Source of the DNA: Ga0077555 sp963761475 | GTDB lineage: Bacteria > Pseudomonadota > Alphaproteobacteria > Rhizobiales > Hyphomicrobiaceae | Length of the DNA stretch: 64,000 bases | Direction: 5' to 3' | NCBI GenBank assembly: GCA_963761475.1 | Contig: CAVXGT010000015.1 | Span: forward strand, 248,001 to 312,000 | Shown here: positions 7,665-17,492 of the stretch, in pieces | How positions within the stretch are numbered: position 1 is the first letter of the stretch | Layout of the letters: each line of letters begins with the position of its first letter | Notes under the pieces: generated by a model | Seen by the model: the letters and a program-made list of their open reading frames with translations, nothing else | What the model was told of the DNA's origin: nothing | The model's database searches: none | Position numbers and translations under genes: made by a program

Positions 7665-8741
7665 TCACAACCCCAGCAGGCGGGCCGCATTGCCGCCGCA
7701 CAAGGCCTCGGCCGTACGGGCATCGAGGCCAGCAGACATGACGTGGCCGATCGGGTCCATCTCGGCCATGTCGAAGGGATAGTCGGTGCCGATCATGACG
7801 TGGTCGGCGCCGAACACCTCGACCAAATGGCGCAACTGGTGGTGCGTGAAGACGATAGTGTCGACGTAGATCTTCTTCAGATAAGTGGTCGGCGGCTTCG
7901 GCAGGTTGCCATGGGAATCCGAGCGCGCGCCCCAGGCGTGATCGATGCGGCCGGCGTAGCCACCGAGATAGCCGGCGCCATGGGAGGCCATGATCTTCAA
8001 GGCGGGGTAGCGCTCGAGGACGCCGTCGAAGATCAGGTGGTGGAGGGCCAGCGTGGTGTCGAAGGGATTGCCGATGACGTTGTTGAAGTAGTAGCGCGAT
8101 AGGCGACGCGCCTCGGTGAAGCCCGAGGGATGGATCATGACGAGGGCGCCCAGCGCCTCGGCTTTCGCCCAGAAGACCTCGAGGGAAGGATCGGAGATCT
8201 CGGCGCCGTTGACGTTGGTGAGGATTTCAACGCCCTTGAGGCCGAGTTTGCCAACACAGCGCTCAAGCTCAGCCACAGCGGCGGCGCCGTCCTGCAGCGG
8301 CACCGTGCCGAGGCCAACGAACCGATCCGGCGCGCGCGCAACCCACTCGGCCATGCCATCGTTGACGAGCGTGATGGCCTTGGCGCCGTGCTCGGGCAGC
8401 AGCGTGAAATAACACTGGTTCGGGGCGGGACTGACGAGCTGCTTGTCGAGCCCCATCATCTCCATCTCACGCAACCTGAGCGGCAGGTCAGTGAGGTTGA
8501 CGGCGCGGTCCCGGCTCTGGAGCGCTGCAACCTCCTTGGTCTCGGGCGAGGCGAACGAGGTGAGGTGGTCGGCGTTAGCGGCCAGGTGCGGCTTGGCGTA
8601 GGCTGCGGCCGCCGGTACCACGATATGGGCGTGGCAATCGAGGGTAAGCGATTTCGGGCGCACCTCGCGTCCGGGCTTTCCGTGCTCGCGCGCGGCTGTG
8701 AGACCATAGCTGTTCCAGGGGTGTTGACGCGTGTCGGACAT
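7665..8741 (-). CDS. ACMSD-type amidohydrolase/decarboxylase
   Basis: A 358-residue metal-dependent hydrolase of the amidohydrolase-2 (ACMSD/gamma-resorcylate decarboxylase) group. Visible metal ligands are the HAH of LDCHAHIVVP (about residue 37), the His in VMIHPSGF, the His of MASHGAGYLGGY and the Asp of GTDYPFDMAEMDP. Such enzymes decarboxylate or hydrolyse aromatic and related acids in the cytoplasm. It is divergent from the hydroxyacid dehydrogenase gene at 8981, so the 239-bp gap should hold both promoters. Substrate not predictable. Confidence 0.85.
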   Translation of the reverse strand: MSDTRQHPWNSYGLTAAREHGKPGREVRPKSLTLDCHAHIVVPAAAAYAKPHLAANADHLTSFASPETKEVAALQSRDRAVNLTDLPLRLREMEMMGLDKQLVSPAPNQCYFTLLPEHGAKAITLVNDGMAEWVARAPDRFVGLGTVPLQDGAAAVAELERCVGKLGLKGVEILTNVNGAEISDPSLEVFWAKAEALGALVMIHPSGFTEARRLSRYYFNNVIGNPFDTTLALHHLIFDGVLERYPALKIMASHGAGYLGGYAGRIDHAWGARSDSHGNLPKPPTTYLKKIYVDTIVFTHHQLRHLVEVFGADHVMIGTDYPFDMAEMDPIGHVMSAGLDARTAEALCGGNAARLLGL

Positions 8742-8980
8742 GGGCTCGGCGCTCCTCGACGACTGGCTGGAAAAAGCGGCTGCTCATACTGCTTCGCCTG
8801 GGCCGGGTTGGCAAAGACATCCTGGCGGTGCAAAGGTCTGGGTCCAAGCTCATGCTTCTTTTGTGTCCATGGAAACGCAAAGCTGGCACTGAGCCTGCCG
8901 AGGAATGAAATGCACTTTGCGGGTCAGACACGGGCGGTCATCTGCGCCTGACTGACAGGCCGGACCAGAGGGAAAAGACC

Positions 8981-9868
8981 ATGCGTGTTGGAATTGCCGG
9001 CGTCGGCAAGATGGGTGGGGCAATCGCATTGCGACTGATGGAGGTCGGGCACGAGGTGGTGGTGTGGAACCGTTCGGGGGAGCGCACCAAACCGATGGTC
9101 GAGGCCGGAGCGAAAGCCGCGCCCACGCCCAAGGCCCTGGCTGAAAGTGTCGACACCATCCTGACGATACTCGGCAGTGTTGCCGCCTACGCTGATGTCT
9201 ACGAGGGGGCCAACGGGCTCACTGCCGGCGACCTTACGGGCAAGCTCGTCGTCGACATGACGACGGTGCAGCCGGCCGACGTGCGCCAGCTCGCCGACCT
9301 CGTGCGCGGCAAAGGGGCTGCGTTCGTCGAATGCCCGGTCGGCGGCACGGTCGGGCCGGCGCGACAGGGCAAGCTGCTCGGCCTGGCCGGCGGCGAGCCG
9401 GCCGATCTCGCCCGTGCCAAGCCGCTGCTCGAGCAGATGTGCCGTCGCGTGGAACTGCTGGGGCCGGTCGGCTCGGGCGCCGCGATGAAGCTTGCGGTCA
9501 ATCTGCCGCTGATGGTGGCCTATCAGGCACTTGCCGAGGCCACCATCCTCGCACGCAGCGTCGGCCTTTCCAATGAAGCCTTGATGGAGCTGCTGTCGGA
9601 CACTTCGGGGGCGCCAAGCGTGCTGAAGATGCGCCATCCTGCAATCGCCAAGACGCTCAATGGCGAAGACCCCGGGCCACCCAACTTCGATGTCGACCTG
9701 ATCTGCAAGGATCTGCGGACGATGGTGGCGGAGGCAGCTTCGCGCGGCGCGACACTGCCGGTTGCGGAAGCTGCCCTGAAGACGTTCGAGAAGGCACAGG
9801 CGGAAGGCTGGGGCAAGCGGGACGGCGTGTGGCTGCCGGCCTATTGGCCGGGCAAGCACAGCGCATGA
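8981..9868 (+). CDS. NAD(P)-dependent beta-hydroxyacid dehydrogenase (HIBADH-like)
   Basis: A 295-residue member of the 3-hydroxyisobutyrate/tartronate-semialdehyde/6-phosphogluconate dehydrogenase family. The dinucleotide motif is VGIAGVGKMGGAIA at residues 3-16. The substrate-binding block VECPVGGTVGPARQGKL lies near residue 112 and the catalytic lysine is in GSGAAMKLAVNL near residue 170. The ATG at 8981 is preceded by AGAGGGAAAAG. Divergent from the amidohydrolase gene, which may place both in one catabolic route. Confidence 0.88.
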   Translation: MRVGIAGVGKMGGAIALRLMEVGHEVVVWNRSGERTKPMVEAGAKAAPTPKALAESVDTILTILGSVAAYADVYEGANGLTAGDLTGKLVVDMTTVQPADVRQLADLVRGKGAAFVECPVGGTVGPARQGKLLGLAGGEPADLARAKPLLEQMCRRVELLGPVGSGAAMKLAVNLPLMVAYQALAEATILARSVGLSNEALMELLSDTSGAPSVLKMRHPAIAKTLNGEDPGPPNFDVDLICKDLRTMVAEAASRGATLPVAEAALKTFEKAQAEGWGKRDGVWLPAYWPGKHSA

Positions 9869-9967
9869 TGGCGGTCAGGCCTGATACGGCTCAGGCCGCG
9901 CCCGAGGTGCGATGGCCGACCGATGGCCGACCGACATCGGTTTAGCCAACGCCGTCGCGACCTCGCG

Positions 9968-10315
9968 TTATCGCACCACCAACCGGTAGAGCCCGCCGAT
10001 GATCTTGAAGATGCAGAACAGGATCAGCTCGACGACCGCCGTCAGCATCAGAAGGAACAGCGAGCGCTGGCCCAGATCGTCGGTGATGGCGCCTCGGACC
10101 TTGAATTTCACGTCGGGCGGAAAATAGGTCTCGACCAAGGTGTAGAGGCCATTGGTCATCGGGGTCAGCTTGGAATAAATCCATCCGAGCCACTCCAGCC
10201 GATAGGCGTGCATGTAGGCGTAAGCGATCCAAACGATGACGATCGTCAGCAAGAGCATGACGACCTTGGTGAGCAGTTGTTTCCAGAACGGCGGAGCCGT
10301 GTAGCCGTAAGCCAT
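9968..10315 (-). CDS. Small two-helix membrane protein, unknown function
   Basis: 115 residues with two clear transmembrane helices, VVMLLLTIVIVWIAYAYM (about 18-35) and FLLMLTAVVELILFCIFKII (about 87-106). A loop between them of about 50 residues contains TYFPPDVKFKVRG. I do not recognise the family. It is convergent with the dehydrogenase gene at 8981 and stands alone on its strand. Confidence 0.65.
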   Translation of the reverse strand: MAYGYTAPPFWKQLLTKVVMLLLTIVIVWIAYAYMHAYRLEWLGWIYSKLTPMTNGLYTLVETYFPPDVKFKVRGAITDDLGQRSLFLLMLTAVVELILFCIFKIIGGLYRLVVR

Positions 10316-10742
10316 AGAGATCCCTTCCCCCCGGAGACCACGCCCGGCTGATGGTCTCAGCGCATGTTACATCGAGGCGGCGATCTTCACACACCAGTGT
10401 GTCGATGGGTTGGCGGATGCGACGCGTTTTCCGCATGGCCCGGCGAAGCACTTTGGCGGGCAATTGAAGCAGCGCTGGCGAGCGGCAAGCACATTTCGCC
10501 TTGTAGCTGCAGGCGCCACGCGATGGCCGCTTTGTTGTCGTGTTCTCGCACCGTTCTCGTCCCCGGAGCACCCGAATCGGAACCAATGAATGGTCGCGAC
10601 GCGGTTCGGGCGATGACATGGCGGCGTTCAGGCCATGTGTTCGCCGGTTTAGCTCTCGTTAGGGACGAATCGCGTCTTGTCCGTTGGTCTGCGGTGGTCA
10701 CCCCGATGTTCGACCCCGCGCTTTCCGAGTGGAGGAGAAGCC
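10316..10742. other. Intergenic region with no recognised gene
   Basis: A 427-bp divergent region between the small membrane protein and the SDR-like gene. Open frames here are short, Arg/Cys-rich and lack family signals. The only clear element is the ribosome site GGAGGAGA just before 10743. Confidence 0.4.
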
Positions 10743-11468
10743 ATGTTGATCAGCGCGCTCGACGAGCTTGCGTTTGCACCCGAGTATCCCGAGTTGGCAG
10801 GCAAACGCGTGCTGATCACCGGAGTTGGAGGTCCCCTCGGCGTCGAAATCGTCCGGGCCTTTGCCGAGGCCAAGGTCAGGCTGATCGTTCAGGCGAACGA
10901 GGACAGCCGCGAAATGGAGACGCTGGCTGAGATCATCGCTCCGGAAGCCATGGACGTTCTGTTCTACCCGGGCCCGCTCGATGGCTCGGAAGCCATGCTG
11001 CGGTTCGCCCGCGATGCCGCGCAGAAGTTCGGCGGCCTCGACTGCGTCGTGAACCTCGCCATGGTGCCCGAACCCCCGAAAGATGCCAGCGAGACGCAGA
11101 TCGAGGCGATGGTGACCGAGATCCTGGCGATGTCAGTTCTGGCCTCGCGCGTCGTCACCAACCGCATGCGCACGATGCTGGCGCAAGGCGCCGTGCTGAA
11201 CATTCTGACCGTGCCGGTTACAGCATCTGCAAGCCGCAAGCTGGTCGGGCGCATCGCGCGCAATGCGCTGGCGCATTTCACGCGGGCCGAGGCCGAGGCG
11301 GCGAGCGCTGACGGCATCCGGGTCAACGCCGTTGTGCCGGCAACATTCCAGGACAAGAGCGGGCAGACGCTCAACGGCGCGGTCGATGTGGCCACCTTGG
11401 CGCTGCATCTTGCGAGCGGCCGGGACCACGAGTTGTCCGGCCTCGTATTCGAGGCATGGTGCGGCTGA
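10743..11468 (+). CDS. Divergent SDR-fold protein lacking the YxxxK catalytic pair
   Basis: The 241-residue protein has a Rossmann nucleotide motif (VLITGVGGPLG, residues 22-32), the DCVVNLA strand that replaces the usual NNAG, and a late RVNAVVPATF block like the SDR RVNAVCPG. The position where classical SDRs carry Y-x-x-x-K reads ASASRKLVGRIARNALAHF, with no tyrosine, so normal SDR oxidoreductase chemistry is unlikely. It may be a degenerate or binding-only member. The ATG at 10743 has a strong GGAGGAGA ribosome site. Followed by tRNA-Asp on the same strand. Confidence 0.75.
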   Translation: MLISALDELAFAPEYPELAGKRVLITGVGGPLGVEIVRAFAEAKVRLIVQANEDSREMETLAEIIAPEAMDVLFYPGPLDGSEAMLRFARDAAQKFGGLDCVVNLAMVPEPPKDASETQIEAMVTEILAMSVLASRVVTNRMRTMLAQGAVLNILTVPVTASASRKLVGRIARNALAHFTRAEAEAASADGIRVNAVVPATFQDKSGQTLNGAVDVATLALHLASGRDHELSGLVFEAWCG

Positions 11469-11522
11469 TTGCGCGAGGGGTTCGCGCCCGGTCAAGAAGC
11501 GGCGCGGAGCCGATTCTCGACC

Positions 11523-11551
11523 TTGACACCGGGCTGCGGACCCCGTAGCAG
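11523..11551 (+). promoter_or_regulatory. Predicted sigma-70-type promoter for tRNA-Asp
   Basis: A consensus -35 box TTGACA lies at 11523-11528 and a weaker -10 TAGCAG at 11546-11551, with 17 bp between. The expected start of transcription is about 30 nt before the mature tRNA 5' end. Confidence 0.45.
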
Positions 11552-11590
11552 AAGGTCTCGCTTCGGCCGCTTGCGGTCGCAGGCGATTGC

Positions 11591-11667
<77 letters not shown>

Positions 11668-11761
11668 TTTTTCTCCTCGATGTCCCATACAGCCGGTTCG
11701 TAGCCTCGTGCAGGCCGCGATGGCTGGGGCTTTCCCATAGCTACGCCCGGTGGGGCGCCGC

Positions 11762-12754
11762 TCATCCCCACAGCCCACGCGGCGGCGGGCAGATCAGGCC
11801 GCCCGGACGATAGGTTATGGCCGGGCTGCGATCGCGCGCCAGGAGCAAGGGTCCATCGAGGTCCAGCCAGCGAGCCCACGGCGAGAGCAGCCAGGCTGGC
11901 GCCATCGCCAGGGAGGTTGCCAGCATGCATCCGACCATGACGTCGAGGTTTGAGGCCTTGGCCGCCTTGGCCATGGCGACGGCTGACGTCACGCCACCGG
12001 ACTTGTCCAGCTTGATATTGACGGCATCGTAGCGGCTGGCGAGGCCTGCGACATCGGCAGCAGTGTGGGCGCTTTCGTCGGCACAGACGGGGACGGGACG
12101 CTCGATCCTGGCCAGGATCGCATCCTCGCCCGCCGGCAGCGGCTGCTCGAGCAGCTCCAGACGGACCTCGGCGCACACCGTCAGCAGGGCTTCGAGATCG
12201 GAGGGGCTCCAACTCTCGTTGGCATCGGCGACCAGGCGCGCGTCCGGGCGGGCCCGACGGATGGCGCGGAGGCGCTCTGCGTCCTGGTGGCCGCCGCCCA
12301 GTTTCAATTTCAGGAGCGGTTTGTCGGCGGCGGTGACGGCAGCGGCTGCCATCTGCTCCGGGGCTGCCAGCGACAGAGTGTAGCAGGTTACAAGCGGTGC
12401 GTCGCTCGCTGGTAGGCCTAGCGCCTCGGCCACTCCACGGCCCGTACGCTTGGCCTCGAGGTCCAGCAGCGCGCAATCGAGGGCATTGCGGGCGGCGCCG
12501 GCGGGCATGATGTCAACGAGACGGGCAGGCGTGAGCGTGTTATCGGCCCGGCCCACGGCCTCGATGTCGGCGATGACGCCGGCTACGGTTTCGCCATAGC
12601 GTGCGTAGGGGACGGCCTCACCGTGCCCGACATGGGTGGCGTCGGTGACGGTTGCCACAACCACCTCGGCCTCCGTACGGCTGCCACGCGAGATCGTGAA
12701 GGCGCCCGCAACGGGCCAACGCTCGGCGCGCACGTCTGAGAGAATGATGCTCAT
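11762..12754 (-). CDS. Dipeptide epimerase (L-Ala-D/L-Glu epimerase-like)
   Basis: A 330-residue enolase-superfamily enzyme. The typical features are the capping-domain start with FTISRGSRTEAEVV, the catalytic LKLKLGGG (K-x-K, about residue 150), metal ligands in VADANESW, LLEQPLP and PVCADESA, and the second catalytic Lys in AVNIKLDKSGG. This matches the YcjG/dipeptide epimerase group, which racemises the second residue of muropeptide-derived Ala-Glu; other dipeptide specificities occur. It is convergent with the tRNA gene and lies just downstream of the large coiled-coil gene. Cytoplasmic; likely role in cell-wall peptide recycling. Confidence 0.88.
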   Translation of the reverse strand: MSIILSDVRAERWPVAGAFTISRGSRTEAEVVVATVTDATHVGHGEAVPYARYGETVAGVIADIEAVGRADNTLTPARLVDIMPAGAARNALDCALLDLEAKRTGRGVAEALGLPASDAPLVTCYTLSLAAPEQMAAAAVTAADKPLLKLKLGGGHQDAERLRAIRRARPDARLVADANESWSPSDLEALLTVCAEVRLELLEQPLPAGEDAILARIERPVPVCADESAHTAADVAGLASRYDAVNIKLDKSGGVTSAVAMAKAAKASNLDVMVGCMLATSLAMAPAWLLSPWARWLDLDGPLLLARDRSPAITYRPGGLICPPPRGLWG

Positions 12755-12815
12755 CGGGCCCTCGCCGGACTGCCATCGACGGATCGGCGCGGATCGCCCA
12801 GACCGAGCGGCCGGC

Positions 12816-15800
12816 TCAGATCAGCTTGCCGGTGGCGTGCGCCAGGAACAAGTAGCAGCGGCCCTGCTCGGACGCGATGTAGCCCAAGGTCGTGCGGCCG
12901 GACGGGTCGCGCTGGTCGGTCTCACGCAGCACGCGCTGCATATCACCGAGGAAGCGATCAACGGTCTGGTGGAATGCCGGATCGGCCGCATAGCGGCGCT
13001 GGACCTCATCGAATGCCAACCGCCCGTTGGGCGAATAGATGTTGCGCACCATGACCCCGCGCTGGCCGGCGCGCAGGCGCGACCAGATGGCAGCGGCCGT
13101 GGTCTGGTCGAGGGCGGCGGCAAACTGCTGGAACGACGTCAACGGCGCGGCCTCATCCTCGGAGGCGCGGGCCAGCAATTCGCCGAGCTTCCAGCCTTCG
13201 CGACCGTTGTCACCGCCGGTGGCTGACGGCGCGCCAGCGGCCCGGCCGCGCTGTGACATCTCGGAGGCCAGGCTCTGGGAAACGGAGGAAATCTGGCGCG
13301 GGGCCGGCTCATGGGGCAGGTTCGAGCGCAGGGGCTGGCTGATGTCGGAGCGCACGGACTCACGGGCCGACAATTGCGAAAGCTGCTCGAGGGCGCGCAA
13401 CTGCTCCTGCAGCGACTGGCGCACAGTCTCGGCGGATGTTCGCGTCGCCTCGGGCAGGCGCGCCAGCTCCTCCTGCAAGCGGACCTGATCGCCTTCGATA
13501 TCGGCAAAGGTGCTGCGGGCCCGCTTTTCGAATCTCGTCATAACTCTGAGTGAAGCGCGACTGCAGCGTTCCGATCTCGGCGTTGACCTCGCGGGAGACG
13601 TTCTGGAACTTCGACCGGAAGTCGGCGACGGCCTGCTCGGTCTCGCTGGCGGTGGCGGCTTTCAAGCGCTCCATCTCCTGGCGGGCGGCAAGCGACCGCT
13701 CCTGGGCGGTGCGCGCCAAATCTTCGTTCGCCTGGCGCGCGCGGCTTTCGAATTCGTTGACGCTGCCCTTCAAGGCCTCGGGATAGCCGCGCATGACCTT
13801 GTCGATGCTGTCGGCGCGTGACGACAGGTCCTCGAGTGTGCGGGCCAGATCGGCCTGGCGGTGCTGCAGGTTCTGGTCGATGCGCTGATTGGCTGTCTCC
13901 AGGGCGCTGGCGGCGCGCATGATGGTCTGGCCCTGGGCGTCGAAGCGGTTGGTCACGCTTGAGATCTGGTTGACCAGATTGTCGGAGAGGTTGCGCAACA
14001 ATTCGGCCTGACCGGCGAGACCTTCGATCGCCTTGACCGACTGCTTGGTGACGTTCTCGCTGGCGCGGCGGACGGCATGCACGCCGTGCATGATCTGCTC
14101 GTCCATTTGACCGGCTTGGCGACCGAGAACCTGGGCGATCTCGCCGGCGTGGTTCTCGAGTGCGGAGGAGAGCGCGCGCGCCTTGTCGGCAACCGTGCTG
14201 TCGATCGCAATCGTGGAACGCACGATCGCATCGTCGAAGTGCTTCAGGCGCTCGGAGAAGGCATCGTCCAACGCCTTCGTGCGCTCGACGAGGTGCTCTT
14301 CGAGGGAGTGCTGGCGGGCCGCCATGGTGGCATCGAGAGCCCGAGTATACTCCTCGAGCGTGGCCTGCAGGCCCTCAGTCCTTTGGCCCAGAGACTTGTC
14401 AATCTGGCTAACTGTGCTTTCCAAGGTCCGTTGAATGTCAGTCGTGCGCTGCTCCAGCGCCCGGTCGATGCCCTCGCTGGTGCCTTCCAGAACCTGGCGC
14501 ATCTGATCGGTGCGATGTCCAAGCGCGTTGTCGAGACCGCCAGCGAAGCTGTCGAAAACGGCCTGCATGCTATTGGCATGGCCGATCAGGCGGTTCTCGA
14601 TGGCGTCAGTCTGGCCGCCGAGCGCGTTCTCGATCCGGCCGACGCCGCCCGACAACGCGGCTGCGATCTCGCCGGTGCGGTGGTCGAGAAGGCCTTGCAG
14701 GCTCGCGGTCTGCTCGCTCAGGACGCCCTTGAGGTGCTCGGTACGGTCGCCGACGGAGGCGGCAAGCTGGGACGCGCTGGAGGCCAGCGACTGCTCGAGG
14801 CCGACGATATTCTGTCCTGCCTGCTCGATGAAACGCGCGAGCTTGACCTGCTGGTCACCGAGCTTGTCGATCAGCATCGGGATATCGGTGCCCAGCTCCT
14901 TCAGCGAATAGCTCACCCGTTCGCTGGTGTTGAGGAGTGCGGTGCGCTCGCCCGCCAGCTCCTCGAGCAGGCCGCGGATGCGGTTTTCGTTCTGCGTGTA
15001 GGAGCGCTCGAGACTTGCGACCTCGTTGTGAACCAGCGCCTCGAGCTCGCCAGCGCGGCCCAGCGCTCGGGAGACCGCCTCGTTCATGTGGTTGACTTGG
15101 CGACGTACGGCCTGGCCCACCGAGGCGACCTGCTGCTCGGCCATGCGGTCGGGTTCCGCCAGGCGAATGGCGACCTCCGTCATGGTGGACGACATGTTCT
15201 TCAGGTCGTCGGCGCGCGAGACCAGCAGAGCGATGAACCAGAAAATGGCGATCGGCAGGATGATGGTTGCGGCCAACGTGATTGCGGTCGGCCGGGTCAG
15301 CATTTCAAGCAGCGTGGGGGCGCGTTGGATCTCGGGCGCCAGCATCGCCCAACCCAGCAGCACGCCGCAAAACGCCCATACGCCGCTCGCAATGGCGGCC
15401 ACCTTCATGGGGAACCGCGACGGCTTCTGGTGCAGGGCAAAGATCAGGCCGCCGATCGAGGGAAGGTCGTCGTTGGCTGCCACATGCGCCCGCGGCGGTC
15501 CGGCAGGGCGGCGCTTGGCGGTGCGGCGAGGCGAGGCGGCCGGGTCGACCTCAGATCCGAGATCGTGTTCGGGTTCGAGTGTCGGCTTCGCCGCCGGCGA
15601 AGGCTTGTCGGCAGACGCAGGCTGGGGCGCAGACTTGGCCTGCGGCTCTGCTGGGGCTGCACGCTCGGGCTGTTTGTCGACGCCGGGCGCAGAGCGTGGC
15701 GGTGGCATAGCGAAGACTTGCGCGGCTGGCGTCGCGGACTGATGGGAGGCGGCAGGCGGCGGCGCGGGAGGACGGGACATGGCGTTGGCCGGAAGCGGCG

Positions 15801-15993
15801 GGGCGGAAGCCTGGCGGGGCGCGGCGGGCGCAGCTGACGTATTGGCTGATGCTGCCGATGCGGTCGTGGGCGTCGAGGCGCCCGCCGGCAACGGCGGTGG
15901 CGCCTTGGGCTCGGTCGGCAGCGCTGGCGGCGCGGAGGCCTGCAGCGGTTGCCGAGAGCCTTTGCCGCCGCCCTTTTTGTTGTCCTTCGGCAT
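12816..15993 (-). CDS. Large polar-type coiled-coil membrane protein (TipN/GPR-like), one frameshift
   Basis: The frame breaks once, at a run of four T (13525-13528). Removing one T joins SYDEIRK to RARSTFADIEG and gives one protein of 1058 residues. It has a disordered Pro/Ala-rich N-terminus (1-180), two transmembrane helices (about 197-217 and 237-258), then some 700 residues of helical coiled coil with repeats of the form RTxxLxxxLxxxTxxI, and a smaller globular C-terminus. This architecture resembles TipN of Caulobacter and the GPR/RgsE polar growth proteins of Rhizobiales (apolipoprotein-like repeats); that link is inference from architecture. The start at 15993 (MPKDNKKGGGKG) has GAGGGT upstream. 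Divergent from the Hpt gene, suggesting a link to cell-cycle phosphorelay or polarity. Confidence 0.7.
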
Positions 15994-16381
15994 ACCCCTG
16001 CCCACCCTCGTCGACACCGAGGTGTCGTCCCCTCGTGCTTACCGTCCGCGCGGATATCCTCAAGAGGATACTCCCGACCACGCGATAACGGCAATAGTCC
16101 GTGCGCTGCCCATCATGGGCGCAGCATGAACATCAACCCATCGTCTTTTACTGGGGATTTTGTGGCAAAAGGAAGTTCTATCTCGAGCTGCGACCGGAAA
16201 AGCGGGGGACGAGCCAAACCGGGAATGCGCGTTGCAGATGCAGATCCGAAACGGGGCGCTTCTTAACAGATGGTTAGCGCGCGTGTGCGAGGAAAAGACC
16301 TGAGATGACAGCGCCCGGCTCGCAACCCCGACATTCGCACGGGGGCCTGAGACTTGGCTCCTACGAAATGGGAGATTTGCC
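15994..16381. other. Divergent intergenic region between the coiled-coil and Hpt genes
   Basis: 388 bp without a supported gene. It must hold the promoters of both neighbours. The part from 16125 to 16215 is slightly richer in A and T. GGGAG, the ribosome site of the Hpt gene, lies just before 16382. Confidence 0.4.
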
Positions 16382-16774
16382 ATGACCCAGCCGATGACGG
16401 TCCGCGCCGCGGCGCCAGCCGAGCCGACGGGCGAATTCGGCACCTGCCCGATCGATCACGCCTATCTGTCGCGCTACACGTTCGGCAATGGGGAGCTCGA
16501 GCGGGAAGTGCTTGGTCTGTTTGCTGACCAGGCGCCCAACTATCTCGAGCAGATGGCCGATGCCAAGACCGACAAGGAGTGGCGCGATGCGGCACACACC
16601 TTGAAGGGTTCGGCCAGGGCCGTCGGCGCACTCGAGGTGGCAAAATGTGCCGAACGGGCCGAACTCGCCGGACGCGACGGCGACATTGCCGCCCGGCAGG
16701 CGGCGCTCCCCGCGACCCGTCAGGCCCTCGAGGTTGCCTGCCGCTATATCCGGGAACTGGCAGACAAAACCTGA
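16382..16774 (+). CDS. Histidine phosphotransfer (Hpt) domain protein
   Basis: 130 residues forming a single Hpt four-helix bundle. The phospho-accepting histidine is His72 in AAHTLKGSARAVGA, the diagnostic motif. The N-terminal 30 residues are a polar extension. Hpt proteins relay phosphate between hybrid kinases and response regulators in the cytoplasm. No kinase or regulator gene is nearby. Its divergent position next to the TipN/GPR-like gene is worth noting because cell polarity and CtrA-type phosphorelays are linked in alphaproteobacteria; that is inference only. Confidence 0.88.
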   Translation: MTQPMTVRAAAPAEPTGEFGTCPIDHAYLSRYTFGNGELEREVLGLFADQAPNYLEQMADAKTDKEWRDAAHTLKGSARAVGALEVAKCAERAELAGRDGDIAARQAALPATRQALEVACRYIRELADKT

Positions 16775-17096
16775 CCGGCGAATGGCGCGCGCACGCCTCA
16801 CGCCGCTTGAAAACATCGGGGCACAGCTTTAAATCCGGCGGAGGTGGCGGGTTGCACGAGCGCCTTAGGCGGGCCGATGGTCCGGCTGCGGGCGTGGTGT
16901 GGGCGGCACCTTTGCCAAGCTCCAGTGTGCGCTGGCATCCTAAGCTGCTGTCCGTGCCGACCGACCGACCCCAACGGCCCGGGCGGGGCCGGCAACAGGG
17001 GCTGCTCGCGCGCAAAGGTCCCATGGGCCCACCGACCATGATACGTCATGATGTGGTGGTCTCCCGTCGTTGTGTCCCGCCAAGAAAGCCTGCCAG
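16775..17096. other. Intergenic region between the Hpt and ferredoxin genes
   Basis: 322 bp with no supported gene and no clear terminator. Frames are short and of low information. I see no recognised element. Confidence 0.4.
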
Positions 17097-17417
17097 ATGC
17101 CGAAAATCACGTTCATCCAGCCCGATGGTAAGTCCCAGGTCGTCAATGCCGAGACCGGCCTCACCGTCATGGAGGTTGCGAAAAAGGATCTGGTGCCCGG
17201 CATCGAGGCCGAGTGCGGCGGCGCGTGCGCCTGCGCCACCTGCCATGTCTATGTCGATGCCGCCTGGACCGAGAAGGTCGGCAAGCCCTCAGACATGGAG
17301 GCCGACATGCTGGACTTCGCCTTCGATGTCCGCGACGAGAGCCGGCTGTCTTGCCAGATCAAGGTAGAGCCCGGCCTCGACGGTCTGGTGCTGCGGGTTC
17401 CCGCCAAGCAATTCTAA
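17097..17417 (+). CDS. ISC/adrenodoxin-type [2Fe-2S] ferredoxin
   Basis: 106 residues of the adrenodoxin-type fold. The cluster ligands are Cys40, Cys46 and Cys49 (ECGGACACATCHVYV, C-x5-C-x2-C) and Cys86 (RLSCQIKV). The start is the ATG at 17097 because homology begins at PKITFIQPDG; only a weak AAGAAAG precedes it. Such ferredoxins supply electrons for Fe-S cluster assembly or for P450 and ring hydroxylases. No isc genes are near, and two unrelated ferredoxin reductases are encoded elsewhere in the window (20663 and 42017), either of which could be its partner. Confidence 0.92.
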   Translation: MPKITFIQPDGKSQVVNAETGLTVMEVAKKDLVPGIEAECGGACACATCHVYVDAAWTEKVGKPSDMEADMLDFAFDVRDESRLSCQIKVEPGLDGLVLRVPAKQF

Positions 17418-17492
17418 GCCCGCCCTGCCGCCTGCCGGCCGATCTGGCCGGGAGGGGCGGCCTTATGGTGCGCAAAACGGAGGCTAAGCTCC

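Noticed and set aside
9911..9946. Short direct repeat GATGGCCGACC
   Set aside because: Only two and a half copies in a short intergenic gap with no palindrome; likely chance or small slippage.
13525..13528. Programmed ribosomal frameshift in the coiled-coil gene
   Set aside because: A run of four A on the coding strand is too short for known slippery sites, and similar insertions occur in three other unrelated genes.
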